A stretch of DNA of 64,000 nucleotides from Lentibacillus sp. Marseille-P4043 (GCF_900258515.1 NZ_LT984884.1:1796549-1860548), one strand, 5' to 3'. Counted from the first letter of the stretch, positions 25,529-36,692 are shown. Made by a program: numbers and translations. The notes: generated by a model from the letters alone, not told the origin.

Positions 25529-26191
25529 ATGATAGGCAGATTTAATTGGGCAGGCGTTATTGATTTTTTACCACAAATAGCAACAGGTTTATACTACACC
25601 CTCCTCATCTCGATACTTGGGCTCCTTATTGGGTTTATTTTGGGTGCAATTTTCGGTTTAGGCCGAATTTCTAAAAACAAATTGATTTATTGGATATCTA
25701 GTGTATACATCGAAGTTATTCGCGGGACACCAGTGTTAGTGCAAGCAATTTGGATATTTTTCGCGCTACCGTTAATCATTGGTTTTAATTTTGAATCCGT
25801 TACGGCAGGTGTGATCGTAATTGCATTAAATTCCGGAGCATATATTGCCGAGATTGTTCGTGGTGCAGTCCAATCAATTGAAAAAGGTCAAATGGAGGCA
25901 GGACGATCACTTGGTTTGGATCACGGGAAAACGATGCGTTATATTATCTGGCCACAGGCGTTCAAACGAATGATTCCACCTCTAGGTAATCAATTTATTA
26001 TCAGTATTAAGGATACCTCGCTTTTATCCGTCATTCTTGTTCCAGAGCTGATTTTCCAAGGACGTTTGATTGCGGCAAACCATTTTAATGCTGTTGAAAT
26101 TTATACAACAGTTGCACTATTTTATCTTGCTATTACTTTGAGTTTATCCCTCATTTTACGTCTTGTTGAAAGAAGGTTAGATATTCAATGA
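25529..26191 (+). CDS. glnP: Amino acid ABC transporter permease (GlnP-like)
   Basis: A HisMQ-family membrane permease, 220 residues with about five helices. Family motifs are [11 protein letters not shown] near residue 66, [31 protein letters not shown] near 110 (the EAA loop region), and [16 protein letters not shown] near 147. A good GGAGAGGTG site precedes the ATG. It overlaps the ATPase gene by 4 bases. It should form a homodimer with GlnH and GlnQ. Confidence 0.92.
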   Translation: MIGRFNWAGVIDFLPQIATGLYYTLLISILGLLIGFILGAIFGLGRISKNKLIYWISSVYIEVIRGTPVLVQAIWIFFALPLIIGFNFESVTAGVIVIALNSGAYIAEIVRGAVQSIEKGQMEAGRSLGLDHGKTMRYIIWPQAFKRMIPPLGNQFIISIKDTSLLSVILVPELIFQGRLIAANHFNAVEIYTTVALFYLAITLSLSLILRLVERRLDIQ

Positions 26192-26910
26192 TTGAAGTAA
26201 AGGATTTGCATAAAAAATTTGGCGATCTGGAAGTGTTGAAAGGGATCAATTGTCAAATAGAATTAAAAGAAGTTGTTTGTGTAATCGGACCCAGTGGCTC
26301 TGGGAAAAGTACGTTTCTGCGTTGCTTGAACATGCTTGAGGAGATTACCAGTGGGGATGTAGTTGTGGATGGCGAACATTTGAAAGATCCGAAAACTGAC
26401 ATTAATGAGATTCGAACGGAAGTGGGCATGGTTTTCCAGCAGTTTAACTTGTTTCCACATCGGTCCGTTATTGAAAATATTATGTTGGCACCGCAAAAAG
26501 TACGTAAGATAAGTAATGAGGAAGCAAAAGAACGTGCAAAAGCATTGTTGGAAAAGGTTGGCTTAAACGATAAAGCCGATATGTATCCAAGTCAATTATC
26601 TGGTGGACAACAACAGCGTGTGGCAATTGCCCGAGCTCTTGCCATGGAACCGAAAGTGATGCTATTTGATGAACCTACGTCTGCTTTAGACCCTGAATTA
26701 GTTGGAGAGGTCTTGGAAGTAATGAAGCAGCTAGCACATGAAGGAATGACAATGGTTGTTGTCACACATGAGATGGGATTTGCTCGAGAAGTAGGCGATC
26801 GCGTGTTATTTATGGATGAAGGGGTCATTGTTGAAGAAGGGGATCCGGAGCAAATTTTTACAAAACCGGAATCAGAGCGAACGAAGGGATTTTTGAATAA
26901 GATTTTATAG
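26188..26910 (+). CDS. glnQ: Amino acid ABC transporter ATP-binding protein (GlnQ-like)
   Basis: A cytoplasmic ATPase, 240 residues. Walker [10 protein letters not shown] is at about 35-43, the Q-loop is [11 protein letters not shown], the signature LSGGQQQR, Walker [15 protein letters not shown], and the H-loop VVTHEMGFA. All are typical of polar amino acid importers. It is coupled to glnP by a 4-base overlap and ends the operon. Confidence 0.94.
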   Translation: MIEVKDLHKKFGDLEVLKGINCQIELKEVVCVIGPSGSGKSTFLRCLNMLEEITSGDVVVDGEHLKDPKTDINEIRTEVGMVFQQFNLFPHRSVIENIMLAPQKVRKISNEEAKERAKALLEKVGLNDKADMYPSQLSGGQQQRVAIARALAMEPKVMLFDEPTSALDPELVGEVLEVMKQLAHEGMTMVVVTHEMGFAREVGDRVLFMDEGVIVEEGDPEQIFTKPESERTKGFLNKIL

Positions 26911-26920
26911 GTAATTATAA

Positions 26921-26959
26921 AAAAAGTGCAGCGTATCGTTGTGATCGTTGCACTTTTAT
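26921..26959. terminator. Bidirectional terminator between glnQ and proline dehydrogenase
   Basis: AAAAGTGCA pairs with TGCACTTTT, with A-runs on one side and T-runs on the other, between convergent genes. Confidence 0.75.
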
Positions 26960-26969
26960 CTCTATGATT

Positions 26970-27938
26970 CTATTTTTTCTTGCTTAGCCGACCTAGTATG
27001 AATGCTCCTGCACCAATTCCGATCATTGTATTCGTCTTTTTGTTAAAAACCTGTTTGACCATTAGATTCAGGTTTTGTGGACGTTCGGCAAGACGGCGCA
27101 TGAAATAGCCATACCAATCTGTCCCAAATGGTACATAGGTACAGAAATTATAACCTTCTTTTGCGAGCTCAAACTGCAAATCTTTACGGAAACCATACAG
27201 CATTTGGAACTCAAATTTATCCTTGGCAATATTATGTTCGTTAACAAATTTCTTAACATGATTGATAATATGGTGGTCATGGGTTGCGATTGATGTGAAT
27301 TTCCCATGTAGCAAATGAGATTCGATTAACTTGATAAAGTTTTCATCAATATCTTTTTTATCTTGATATGCTACTTCCATTGGTTCTTTGTATGCACCTT
27401 TTACGATGCGCAAACGATAGTCTTTATGCTTTTGAATATTTTCTTCCGATTGATAGAAATAAGATTGGATAACAGTACCGATATTGCTGTAATCCTTTGA
27501 TAGCTCGTCTAAGAGATCAAAAGAAGGCTGCAAGTGACTATAATCTTCCATATCAAAGTTAATAAAAATATTTAGCTCATTGGCCTTTGCGACAATCTCT
27601 CTTAAATTAGCCAAACAGAAGTTATAGTCAATGTCCAATCCAAGTTGGGTTGCTTTTAAAGAGATATGGGCATCCACATGGTTGTCGTGAATTGCTTCAA
27701 TAACCTCGATAATTTGTTCTTTAGCTGCGATAGCTTCTTGCTTATCGGAAACAAATTCTCCTAAATTATCAATTGTTGCAGAGATGCCCTGTGTATTAAG
27801 TTCTTTAACGCTTTCAATCATCTCTTTTATATTTGTCCCAGCGACAACCGATTGGGCTCCAAGTTTAAAGCCATACTTTTGTGCAAGCGCATTCAAAATT
27901 TTATTCTGTGACATACCAATAAATAAGTCTTTTAACAT
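26970..27938 (-). CDS. putB: Proline dehydrogenase
   Basis: A FAD-dependent (beta/alpha)8 enzyme that oxidises proline to pyrroline-5-carboxylate at the membrane, 322 residues, the monofunctional Gram-positive size. Family motifs are SLKATQLGLDID near 93, RIVKGAYKEP near 177 with the Lys that contacts substrate, QMLYGFRKDLQ near 245 and YVPFGTDWYGYFMRRLAERP near 270, which carries the Arg pair binding the proline carboxylate. B. subtilis has two paralogues, PutB and FadM/PutA-like; I cannot tell which this is. The pyrroline-5-carboxylate dehydrogenase gene is not nearby. Proline use fits with osmolyte turnover. Confidence 0.92.
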   Translation of the reverse strand: MLKDLFIGMSQNKILNALAQKYGFKLGAQSVVAGTNIKEMIESVKELNTQGISATIDNLGEFVSDKQEAIAAKEQIIEVIEAIHDNHVDAHISLKATQLGLDIDYNFCLANLREIVAKANELNIFINFDMEDYSHLQPSFDLLDELSKDYSNIGTVIQSYFYQSEENIQKHKDYRLRIVKGAYKEPMEVAYQDKKDIDENFIKLIESHLLHGKFTSIATHDHHIINHVKKFVNEHNIAKDKFEFQMLYGFRKDLQFELAKEGYNFCTYVPFGTDWYGYFMRRLAERPQNLNLMVKQVFNKKTNTMIGIGAGAFILGRLSKKK

Positions 27939-28072
27939 ATCTATTCCCCATTACTTTTTTCTTTTATTATATCATATGTGCGAATTTTTTATATAAAAAA
28001 ATTTATGAATCGGCAAAAATGATAGAGTTTAAGCAGATTGGAAATTGATGGAGTAGTGTAAATTGGCAAGGT

Positions 28073-28107
28073 TGAAGCGGCACTTACTACTGACAAAGGC
28101 CGCTTCA
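28073..28107 (-). terminator. Probable terminator of the gal operon
   Basis: TGAAGCGGC and GCCGCTTCA pair perfectly across a 17-base loop just downstream of galM on the minus strand. The T-tract after the stem is weak. Confidence 0.5.
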
Positions 28108-28116
28108 GCTTTATAG

Positions 28117-29148
28117 TTAATTCCCGACACCAAACGAAAATACAGTTCGCTTCTTGTACTCTTCTCCAGCGTGTAATAGTACACTTGGAAAGCCTTTGTG
28201 ATGCAATGATGCCGGGGATGCCTGTGTTTCAAAGCATACACCAAGATGCTTCTGGGAAAGACCTTCGCTTAAGCGTAGTCCATCATCCAATCCGTTGGCG
28301 GTATACATCACCATTCCAGGTTGATCGGTTTTTACAGTCATGACACGTCCGGAATTAGCCTCATTTACGATCACATTACCTTCAGTGTTAAAAAGAAAAT
28401 AGTGGTCATATCCGTTGCCTGCAATGTGATGTTGAATTGAATCAGATTGGAAGCCATCGCCAAGCATCCGCCCATTATGAAAAGCAAAACTGGTTTCGGA
28501 AGTTTCCATTAGTTTTCCAGTCGGTATCAGTTCATGATCAAGTTCGACAATCCAATCGCTAGCAAATGTAACATGATGATTGTGAACAGGTTTCTTCAGA
28601 TTTCCAGTTAAATTAAAATAGGAGTGATTCGTTAAAGCCATAGCTGTTGTTTGATCAGTGCTGGCCCAATAATCAAGTGACAATTCATTGGCATTGTTCA
28701 GTGTATACGTAACAGTGACTTCTCTATTTCCGGGATAGCCATTTTCTCTATCTTTACTAGCATGGGCAAGTTTTAAACCAACCGAATCATTCGTTTGAAA
28801 CGTTTCGGCATCCCAAATTTTATGATGAAATCCGTTTGAACCTCCGTGGAGATGGTGACTTCCTTCATTTTTTTCCAATTTATAGGTACCTCCTTCCAGA
28901 TGAAAGGAAGCATGTTGAATCCTACCTGCTACGGGACCAATAAGGGCACCAAAAAAATGGGGGTTTTCCTCGTAGTCGGCATAATCATCATAGCTTAAGA
29001 CGACATTTTCCATTGTTCCATCCTTGTCTGGAACAATGATTTTTGTAATAATTCCACCGTAGTTTAGTATGCTGACAGCCATGCCATTATCGTTCGTAAG
29101 CGTATATTCTGTCCATTTATTTAATCTAGTTTGTTGCGAAATATTCAT
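28117..29148 (-). CDS. galM: Aldose 1-epimerase (galactose mutarotase)
   Basis: It interconverts alpha and beta galactose at the entrance of the Leloir pathway, 343 residues, the usual size. The first catalytic His lies in HHLHGGSNGFHHKIWD, the second in TNHSYFNLTG, and the catalytic Glu in HLGVCFETQ near the end. A GTG twelve bases upstream lies inside the AGGTGAT ribosome binding site, so ATG 29148 is the start. It is the last gene of galKETM, 12 bases after galT. Confidence 0.92.
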   Translation of the reverse strand: MNISQQTRLNKWTEYTLTNDNGMAVSILNYGGIITKIIVPDKDGTMENVVLSYDDYADYEENPHFFGALIGPVAGRIQHASFHLEGGTYKLEKNEGSHHLHGGSNGFHHKIWDAETFQTNDSVGLKLAHASKDRENGYPGNREVTVTYTLNNANELSLDYWASTDQTTAMALTNHSYFNLTGNLKKPVHNHHVTFASDWIVELDHELIPTGKLMETSETSFAFHNGRMLGDGFQSDSIQHHIAGNGYDHYFLFNTEGNVIVNEANSGRVMTVKTDQPGMVMYTANGLDDGLRLSEGLSQKHLGVCFETQASPASLHHKGFPSVLLHAGEEYKKRTVFSFGVGN

Positions 29149-29160
29149 GTGCTCGATCAC

Positions 29161-30639
29161 CTACTTATTCAGCGTTTTGATAAATCGGTTAAATGCCGCA
29201 TCTTCCTTGAATACGCCGGCATCCTCAAGAACGCGGATAAATTTTTTTGCTAGCTCTTTTTGTATAATAGTCTTGGCATCGATAGAACTTGCTACTGTTC
29301 CGTACGTATCCTTCATCTGTTGCGCCCAGTCTTGGTGATAGTTTGCTACATTATCTGATTTGTCTTGTAAAAATTGTTCAATTGCCGCAAGTTCATCCTT
29401 CAATCGTGCAGGCAGTACTGCAAGACCCATTACTTCAATCAGCCCGATATTTTCCTTTTTAATATGCTGGACATCTGCATGTGGGTGAAAAATTCCCAAT
29501 GGATATTCTTCAGATGTACGGTTGTTACGTAAAACAAGATCCAATTCATGTACGCCATCTCGTATTCGAGCAATTGGTGTGATCGTATTATGGGGTGTGT
29601 TTCCTGTGTGAGCTCTCACACCCGCAAGTTCATCAGAATAGTCACGCCATGTTTGTAAAATATGATCAGCTGCATCAAGCAATTGTTCTTTTTCCGAGCT
29701 TTTCAGGCGAATTACGGATAAGGGCCAGTTCAAAACAGAAGCTAACACGTCTGAAAAACCATCAAGTTCAAATGTGAATCTATTATCTGCCCTTGTCATA
29801 GCAAATTCATAGCGGCCACCCTGGTAGTGATCATGGGTCAAAATCGATCCCCCAACAATTGGCAGATCAGCATTCGAACCGATGAAGTAATGTGGGAATT
29901 TTTCCGTGAACAGAAGCAGTCGTTCAAAGGCATCTTTATCTATTTTCATATCCTGATGTTCTTCTGCTAGTAAAATGCTGTGCTCCGGATAGTAAACATA
30001 TGGCGAATATTGCAGATACCAGTTTTCATTCATAATCGGAATACGAATGACGCGATGATTGGCACGGGCAGGATAACCGGTTCTGCCATTGTATCCTTCG
30101 TTTTCCACGCATAAAACACATGTTGGATAATTAGTTGTTTTTTTCATTTCGCGTTCTCGTTTAATTTGTTCTGGGTCTTTTTCTGGTTTGGATAAATTAA
30201 TGGTGATATCTAATTTTCCGTATGGTGTATCTGCTTTGAAATGGATGTTTTTTTTAATACGATTCATCTGAATGTAATTGCTGTTTTGACTTAATTGATA
30301 AAAATAATCGGTTGCAGCCTCAGGAGAGTGGTCGTATTTTTCCTGGAAAGTGGCATTTACAACAGATGGGCGCGCAACAAAGCAGTTCATGATAGCCGCG
30401 GCAAGCATTTCCTTATCATCGAAAACATCCTCAATGACATGATATTCGATTGCATAGTCAACAAGTTTTCCCAGTAAATCGGGAATTGTTCCATCGCTTA
30501 CGTTATTGATCTTTTCCGGAAATGATTCTAGTTGCAATAAATGCATTACTTGGTTTTGTACATATATACGGTCAGCTTTATCAATTAATCCTTTATTTGT
30601 TGCCTGCTGAATCAGCCCTGCCAAGTCCTGGTAGATCAT
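29161..30639 (-). CDS. galT: UDP-glucose-hexose-1-phosphate uridylyltransferase, Firmicutes type
   Basis: It exchanges UMP between UDP-glucose and galactose 1-phosphate. It has 492 residues, the long type II GalT of Firmicutes, not the E. coli type. Conserved text includes GRTGYPARANHR near 220, SPYVYYPEH, LTHDHYQGG near 290 (active-site His region), and HTGNTPHNTITPIAR near 400. The frame is open further upstream into galE, but ATG 30639 sits 10 bases after AAGGAG and gives the family N-terminus. It starts 7 bases after the galE stop. Confidence 0.92.
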   Translation of the reverse strand: MIYQDLAGLIQQATNKGLIDKADRIYVQNQVMHLLQLESFPEKINNVSDGTIPDLLGKLVDYAIEYHVIEDVFDDKEMLAAAIMNCFVARPSVVNATFQEKYDHSPEAATDYFYQLSQNSNYIQMNRIKKNIHFKADTPYGKLDITINLSKPEKDPEQIKREREMKKTTNYPTCVLCVENEGYNGRTGYPARANHRVIRIPIMNENWYLQYSPYVYYPEHSILLAEEHQDMKIDKDAFERLLLFTEKFPHYFIGSNADLPIVGGSILTHDHYQGGRYEFAMTRADNRFTFELDGFSDVLASVLNWPLSVIRLKSSEKEQLLDAADHILQTWRDYSDELAGVRAHTGNTPHNTITPIARIRDGVHELDLVLRNNRTSEEYPLGIFHPHADVQHIKKENIGLIEVMGLAVLPARLKDELAAIEQFLQDKSDNVANYHQDWAQQMKDTYGTVASSIDAKTIIQKELAKKFIRVLEDAGVFKEDAAFNRFIKTLNK

Positions 30640-30646
30640 GATTGGA

Positions 30647-31639
30647 TTACTCCTTTCCATAGCCGTTTGGATGTTCCATGTGCCAATTCCAGGCATCTTC
30701 CATAATGGTTTCAATTGATGTTCGGGTAGGGTTCCATTTTAGTATGTTTTTGGCTTTATCGGAACTAGCAATCAGGGTGCTAGGGTCTCCGGATCGGCGT
30801 TCACCGGACTGAGCTGGTATCTCCTTGCCTGTAACAGCACGTGCTGTATCAATCATTTCTCTCACGGAAAAGCCTTGACTGCTGCCAAGGTTGAAAATAT
30901 CGCTTTGACCACCGTCTTGCAAATAATCCAATGCTAAAAGATGTGCCTGAATTAAGTCTTCCACATGGACATAATCGCGAATACAAGTACCGTCTGGTGT
31001 ATCATAATCCTCGCCAAAAATCGTAATATGGGATCGTTGACCAAGCGCTGTCTGTAAAATAATAGGGACTAGATGTGTTTCTGGACGATGATCCTCGCCG
31101 ATTTCTCCAGATTTCCGTGCACCAGCAACATTAAAGTATCGCAATGAAACAAACCGAATACCGTGGGCCTGTTCTGTCCATTTCATGATTTTTTCCATTG
31201 TCAATTTTGTTTCACCATAGGTATTAGCCGGATTAGCCCGCATTGTTTCGGTCAATGGAATAGACTCCGGTTCTCCATAAGTTGCGGCAGTGGAAGAGAA
31301 CACGATATAGTTCACATTGTGTTCGACCATAACCCTCAGTAATACTTGTGTACCATACACATTGTTATCAAAGTATTTAAGTGGTTTCTCCATTGATTCG
31401 CCAACAAGTGAATTGGCTGCAAAATGAACAACTGCGTCAATCCCTTCCTTTGCAAAAATATGACGTAAAAAATCAATATCGCGTATATCACCTTGATAGA
31501 ATGTTGCTTGTGGATGGACGGCTTCTCTATGGCCAGTTTCCAGACTATCGACAACAACAACCTGATCCCCTCGATCAATTAATTGATATACCGCATGAGA
31601 GCCAATATAACCTGCCCCACCTGGAACTAATATACGCAT
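30647..31639 (-). CDS. galE: UDP-glucose 4-epimerase
   Basis: An NAD-dependent extended SDR that interconverts UDP-galactose and UDP-glucose, 330 residues. The cofactor loop GGAGYIGSH is at residues 7-15. The active site is Ser in FSSTAATYG near 123 and the YxxxK of NTYGETK near 148. NVAGA and the sugar-binding [13 protein letters not shown] follow. It starts immediately next to the galK stop, so the two are translationally coupled. Confidence 0.95.
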   Translation of the reverse strand: MRILVPGGAGYIGSHAVYQLIDRGDQVVVVDSLETGHREAVHPQATFYQGDIRDIDFLRHIFAKEGIDAVVHFAANSLVGESMEKPLKYFDNNVYGTQVLLRVMVEHNVNYIVFSSTAATYGEPESIPLTETMRANPANTYGETKLTMEKIMKWTEQAHGIRFVSLRYFNVAGARKSGEIGEDHRPETHLVPIILQTALGQRSHITIFGEDYDTPDGTCIRDYVHVEDLIQAHLLALDYLQDGGQSDIFNLGSSQGFSVREMIDTARAVTGKEIPAQSGERRSGDPSTLIASSDKAKNILKWNPTRTSIETIMEDAWNWHMEHPNGYGKE

Positions 31640-32815
31640 TTAAAGCACTCCTTCTGTCATTTGTTTTGCGCCGTCACTGATTGCCGCTGTGTAAAATGTT
31701 GCATCATAACCAACCGTGTTCCGATAAGTGGTATTTACATGTTGCTTCACGTTTTCGATTTTATCCTTTTCAACAATCGCAATGGCACACCCGCCAAAAC
31801 CGGCGCCAGTCATACGAGCACCTAACACACCTTCTACATCCCAGGCTGCTTCTACGATCGTATCAAGCTCTACACCAGTAACGTCATAATCATATTTTAA
31901 GGACTGATGGGATTCATTCATTAGCTTTCCAAACGCACCCAGATCACCAGCTTGCAGTTTTTTTAATGCCACGACCGTACGAACATTCTCGGTAACAGCA
32001 TGTCTTGCACGTTTCCGGTTTATTTCATCCTGGATGAGGTGTTTATGCTGTTCAAATTGTTCACTGGTTAGAACGCCGAGACTATCAATGGCAAGCTCTG
32101 TTTTTAAATCGCGAAGAGCGTGTTCACATTGGGTGCGGCGTTCATTGTATTTCGATCCTGCAAGCGTGCGCTGTTTATTTGTGTTAATAATTAGGATGGC
32201 ATGATTATCCAGCTTAATCGGTGCGTATTCATATTTCAATGTTTGACAGTTTAATAGAATCGCATGATCCAGTTTGCCCATGCCAATCGCAAACTGATCC
32301 ATAATACCAGAGTTTACCCCAATATAGTCATTTTCTACTTTCTGTCCAAGCGTAATCATTTGGATACGGTCTATTTCTAGATCGAAAAGGTTTTCTAGCA
32401 AAACGCCGGTCGCCATTTCAATAGAGGCAGATGATGAAAGACCGGCACCATTCGGAATGTCTCCATAATAAAGGATATCCGCACCTCTGGTAATGGGAAA
32501 TCCTGATTCCATGATGTACTTTATCATTCCCTTCGGATAATTCGCCCAGTCATGCTTTTCTTTATAACGTAAATCCTTCAGATCACATTCGATAATCCCG
32601 GTTTCAGCGAAGTTCATTGAGTAAAAGCGGAATTTCAAATCATTCCGTTTGCTTCCAAGTGCATAGGTGCCGAACGAAATTGCTGCTGGAAAGACGTGTC
32701 CGCCATTATAGTCTGTATGCTCTCCGATTAGGTTAATTCTACCTGGTGCGAAGAATTGGGATGGCTCTTTAGCGGTCCCAAAAACTTCTTGAAATTCGTT
32801 GTTGAGGTTTTTCAT
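31640..32815 (-). CDS. galK: Galactokinase
   Basis: A GHMP-family kinase that makes galactose 1-phosphate, 391 residues, normal length. The galactokinase signature GRINLIGEHTDYNGGHVFP is near residue 26, the ATP loop GAGLSSSASIE near 120, and GARMTGAGFGGCAIA near 340. It has a GGAGGGG ribosome binding site. It is the first gene of galKETM, divergent from the LacI-family regulator, with a cre/GalR-like site 30 bases upstream. Confidence 0.95.
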   Translation of the reverse strand: MKNLNNEFQEVFGTAKEPSQFFAPGRINLIGEHTDYNGGHVFPAAISFGTYALGSKRNDLKFRFYSMNFAETGIIECDLKDLRYKEKHDWANYPKGMIKYIMESGFPITRGADILYYGDIPNGAGLSSSASIEMATGVLLENLFDLEIDRIQMITLGQKVENDYIGVNSGIMDQFAIGMGKLDHAILLNCQTLKYEYAPIKLDNHAILIINTNKQRTLAGSKYNERRTQCEHALRDLKTELAIDSLGVLTSEQFEQHKHLIQDEINRKRARHAVTENVRTVVALKKLQAGDLGAFGKLMNESHQSLKYDYDVTGVELDTIVEAAWDVEGVLGARMTGAGFGGCAIAIVEKDKIENVKQHVNTTYRNTVGYDATFYTAAISDGAKQMTEGVL

Positions 32816-32844
32816 GGAAAGATCCCCTCCTCTAAATTCATTCG

Positions 32845-32858
32845 TTAATGCGCTTACA
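32845..32858 (-). promoter_or_regulatory. cre or GalR-type operator upstream of galK
   Basis: On the minus strand the site reads TGTAAGCGCATTAA, one mismatch from the CcpA cre consensus TGNAARCGNWWWCA. It could also be bound by the divergent LacI-family regulator, which recognises similar CG-centred sites. Confidence 0.5.
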
Positions 32859-33059
32859 AAATGGTGTAATGAAATTTTGTTAACTATGTTCAGTTTACTA
32901 TGAATTAGGTATCTTCACAATGATGTTCTTCAAATATTTCAGTAAAAATAATAATTATTTTAGTTAAAATATAGCGTCTGTTTTATTAGGCAGCTGACTA
33001 TGTTTATCCTAAATCACTTATTATTGCACTTTATAAAATAGTCCTTTACTAAAAATTAG

Positions 33060-33073
33060 TGAAAACGTATACT
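33060..33073 (+). promoter_or_regulatory. cre or GalR-type operator upstream of the regulator gene
   Basis: TGAAAACGTATACT, one mismatch from the cre consensus, lies 110 bases before galR and 245 bases from galK. With 32845 it gives a paired-operator layout across the divergent 368-base control region. Confidence 0.45.
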
Positions 33074-33162
33074 TAAGTCATAAACCATTTTAGGAAAGTT
33101 TGAAAGGGAATGGGAAGTAAAAGATTTAGTAAAAATATAATGTATTCCTTTTGGTTAGATAA

Positions 33163-34176
<1,014 letters not shown>

Positions 34177-34193
34177 CTATTATATTCTCATTA

Positions 34194-34256
34194 AAAAACG
34201 CTTGGAATATGCACTGTGCCTGCAGGAAAGGAGGCAGTTGTGTTCCAAGCGTTTTT
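34194..34256 (+). terminator. Terminator of galR
   Basis: AAAAACGCTTGGAA pairs with TTCCAAGCGTTTTT, with a large internal loop that itself contains GCCTGC/GGAGGCAG-like pairing. It is T-rich on both sides, so it may also stop the convergent yitT-side transcript. Confidence 0.8.
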
Positions 34257-34265
34257 ATTTCGTTA

Positions 34266-35111
34266 TCAACTCTTAGTTAGCGACCCTTTATACCCTTTTC
34301 TAAATATCTCCTGCACGCTATGAACGGTCACATATGCGTCTGGATCAATATCCTGGATGATTTTTTTTAGTTGGACAATTTCCTGTTTATTTACGACAAG
34401 GTATAAAACTTCTTTATCTGCTTTTGTGTATCCGCCTTTTCCGTCTAATACCGTGATACCACGGGCCATTTTCGTTGTTACTTGGTTCAATACCTCATCA
34501 GGGTTCCTCGAAATAATCAATACTGCCGTCCGTTCATTTGCGCCCTCGACAACCACATCAATTACTTTGGCGCCAACATAAACGGCAATTAACGTATACA
34601 TCGCTTTTTCCCGGCCGATGATAAAGGCGGATCCGGCGATGACAAGAATATCAATTACGAGCATTCCTTTTCCAATGCTCCACCCTAAAAACTGGTTCGC
34701 TAGGCGGGCAAGGATGGCTGATCCACCTGAAGTTCCCCCGGCGCGAAAAATCAGTCCTAGTCCGAGACCAACCGTTAAGCCGGCAAATAATGCAGCAAGC
34801 AGTGTATCTCCATTTATTTCTTCACCTACATTTACTGTCACATGTAAAAAGATGGAGGAAAACACGATGGAGATGATGGTATACCAAATGATTCGTTTGC
34901 TGAAAAATTTATAGCCTGCTGCTAGTAATATTGCGTTTACGATGAAGTTAACGACACCAGGTGACCACTCGAATAAATAATATGTCACAATCGTTACACC
35001 AATAACCCCGCCTTCTGATAAGTGGTTAGGAATGGTGAAATAATTAATTCCGAGTGCAAAAATAAGTGAGCCAATGATAAGTAACATGATATCTTTTGTT
35101 GTTCTATTCAT
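34266..35111 (-). CDS. YitT-family membrane protein
   Basis: A 281-residue protein with about five membrane helices in the first 190 residues and a soluble C-terminal DUF2179 domain (ITVLDGKGGYTKADKEVLYLVV near 215). The helices contain the GLGLIFRAGGTSGGSAILARL stretch typical of the family. YitT-like proteins are widespread in Firmicutes; their transport role is not established. It has an AAGGAGG ribosome binding site. It is monocistronic, convergent with galR. Confidence 0.85.
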   Translation of the reverse strand: MNRTTKDIMLLIIGSLIFALGINYFTIPNHLSEGGVIGVTIVTYYLFEWSPGVVNFIVNAILLAAGYKFFSKRIIWYTIISIVFSSIFLHVTVNVGEEINGDTLLAALFAGLTVGLGLGLIFRAGGTSGGSAILARLANQFLGWSIGKGMLVIDILVIAGSAFIIGREKAMYTLIAVYVGAKVIDVVVEGANERTAVLIISRNPDEVLNQVTTKMARGITVLDGKGGYTKADKEVLYLVVNKQEIVQLKKIIQDIDPDAYVTVHSVQEIFRKGYKGSLTKS

Positions 35112-35156
35112 CTTATTTTCCTCCTTCCTTCTAAACTAGTTTATTAGAAAAATAGT

Positions 35157-35951
35157 TTAAGACAGGTCATACATTTCTGGAACTCTACTTGAAAATATTG
35201 GGACATCTTTTCTAACCTTTGGAACAATAGATAGATCTAATGTTGCTGTAATTGTTTCTGTGTTTCGGACACTGCCTGTTGCAATTGGTGTACCCCATGG
35301 ATCGATCACCATCGATTCACCTGCATATTCCGTCCCATTATACGTACCAACTGTATTGCTGGAAATGACAAAAAACTGATTTTCGATTGCCCGTGCAAGT
35401 TGGAGGTTTTTCCAATGGTCTTTTCTAGCAATTGGCCACTCGGCAACAATGTGCAGTACTTGTGCATCTTCTAATGCCAGTTGTCTTGCCAATTCGGGAA
35501 AACGCAAGTCATAACAAATAATAAGTCCCATTTTAACATGATCCAATTCAAACGTGTGCACCTTTTTTTGTCCACCTGTTAAATACTGATGTTCATTCAA
35601 CATGGGAACAAGATGGATTTTATCATAGTGGTAAACGAGTTCCCCATTACGGTCAAAAACGAGGCTTGTATTATAAAATTTATCGTCTTTTTTATTGCCG
35701 ATTGAACCCCCAACAATATTAATGTTATACGTTTTGGCTAGTTCACGCAGAAATGATCTTGTTGGTTCCCCGTCCTGATCTGCTATGTTTGCTAGTTCTG
35801 ATAATGCATAGCCGGTATTCCACATTTCCGGAAGTAGAATGGTGTCTGGCTGCTCCTGTTTGACGACACGTTTAACCCACTCTTCAACCTGTTGACGATT
35901 TGCTTCCGGATTCCCTGCAACAACTTCCATTTGATAAATAGCATATTTCAT
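35157..35951 (-). CDS. mtnU: Carbon-nitrogen hydrolase, MtnU/omega-amidase-like
   Basis: A nitrilase-superfamily hydrolase, 264 residues. The catalytic triad is visible: Glu in LLPEMWNTGY near 42, Lys in YDKIHLVPM near 112, and Cys in GLIICYDLRFPE near 147. Omega-amidases of this type hydrolyse alpha-ketoglutaramate or ketosuccinamate, the by-products of glutamine- or asparagine-dependent transaminases. B. subtilis MtnU (YkrU) is next to the aminotransferase MtnE; here mtnE lies divergently 890 bases away, supporting this assignment. The ribosome binding site is weak. Confidence 0.82.
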   Translation of the reverse strand: MKYAIYQMEVVAGNPEANRQQVEEWVKRVVKQEQPDTILLPEMWNTGYALSELANIADQDGEPTRSFLRELAKTYNINIVGGSIGNKKDDKFYNTSLVFDRNGELVYHYDKIHLVPMLNEHQYLTGGQKKVHTFELDHVKMGLIICYDLRFPELARQLALEDAQVLHIVAEWPIARKDHWKNLQLARAIENQFFVISSNTVGTYNGTEYAGESMVIDPWGTPIATGSVRNTETITATLDLSIVPKVRKDVPIFSSRVPEMYDLS

Positions 35952-36119
35952 TCGTTTCCCACAACCTTTCTTGATAACGTTATGAAACTGGAATTTTCAA
36001 ATTTTTGATTACAATAAACCTTCCTTTCATCATAGAGGAAAAGTCATTCGTTTTCCATAGGGAGACTTTTGATTTGGCAAAGCTTGTTTTTTAAAAGATT
36101 GGTGTTTGCTATACAACAG

Positions 36120-36692
36120 ATATAAACTGTGCACTAATTTACCGCTACGGAAATACACTTCGCTTTCCGCGGGCAACGCTTCAGCTTCCTCGGAAGAAAA
36201 GCACTTCCTTGAAAAAGGAAAACCGCTTTTTCTGCGTGCGATGTAACGCTGCCGAAGCTTTTCTTGTCCTGCGGGATCTTCAGCTGTTGCTTTTCCCGCA
36301 GGAGTCTACGTGTATTTCCTACGCTAGTGTTGGCTTTCTCGTATTCTTACCGTTATTAATGCTTGATTACAGGGATATATTAGAGCATATACTCCCTCGC
36401 AAGCAGCCCGTATACATGCCCCTTCATAGGGGTATGCCGACGTTGGGCGCAAAGCCCGCTTTTAGTCGGCCTTCCTTCTGACGGGGATGAGAGGCATAGG
36501 TGAGACCCCGCAGTGCGGAAAGGGAGTAAAGGCTAAGATCGCCACGTCCTGTGGCAACGCCTTCATGACCAACGTCGTGTTGGCCTGAGGAGGCTCTCCA
36601 GCCGCCCCCGGAAAGCGGAGTGTATACGGGCTGCGGGGCAGAGAGCAACAAACAATGTGAAATCAACATAGCACTTAGTGCACAGTTTATAT
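36120..36692. repeat. Large palindromic repeat element, copy 2
   Basis: Perfect 18-bp terminal inverted repeats: ATATAAACTGTGCACTAA (36120-36137) and TTAGTGCACAGTTTATAT (36675-36692). GC-rich internal blocks match copy 1: CTTCGCTTTCCGCGGGC, CCGCAGGAGTCTACG, GTGAGACCCCGCAGTGCGG, CCGGAAAGCGGAGTG. The element separates mtnU and mtnE. No credible gene is inside. Confidence 0.85.
36417..36478. other. Conserved hairpin module inside palindromic element copy 2
   Basis: TGCCCC-TTCATA-GGGG, then GCCGAC-GTTG-GGC-GCAAA-GCC, then CTTTTAGTCGGC. It aligns with 22039-22097 through the invariant GGGGTATG, CGACGTTG, GCAAA, TTTTAGTCG and CCTTCCTT, with compensatory differences in the stems. Confidence 0.6.
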
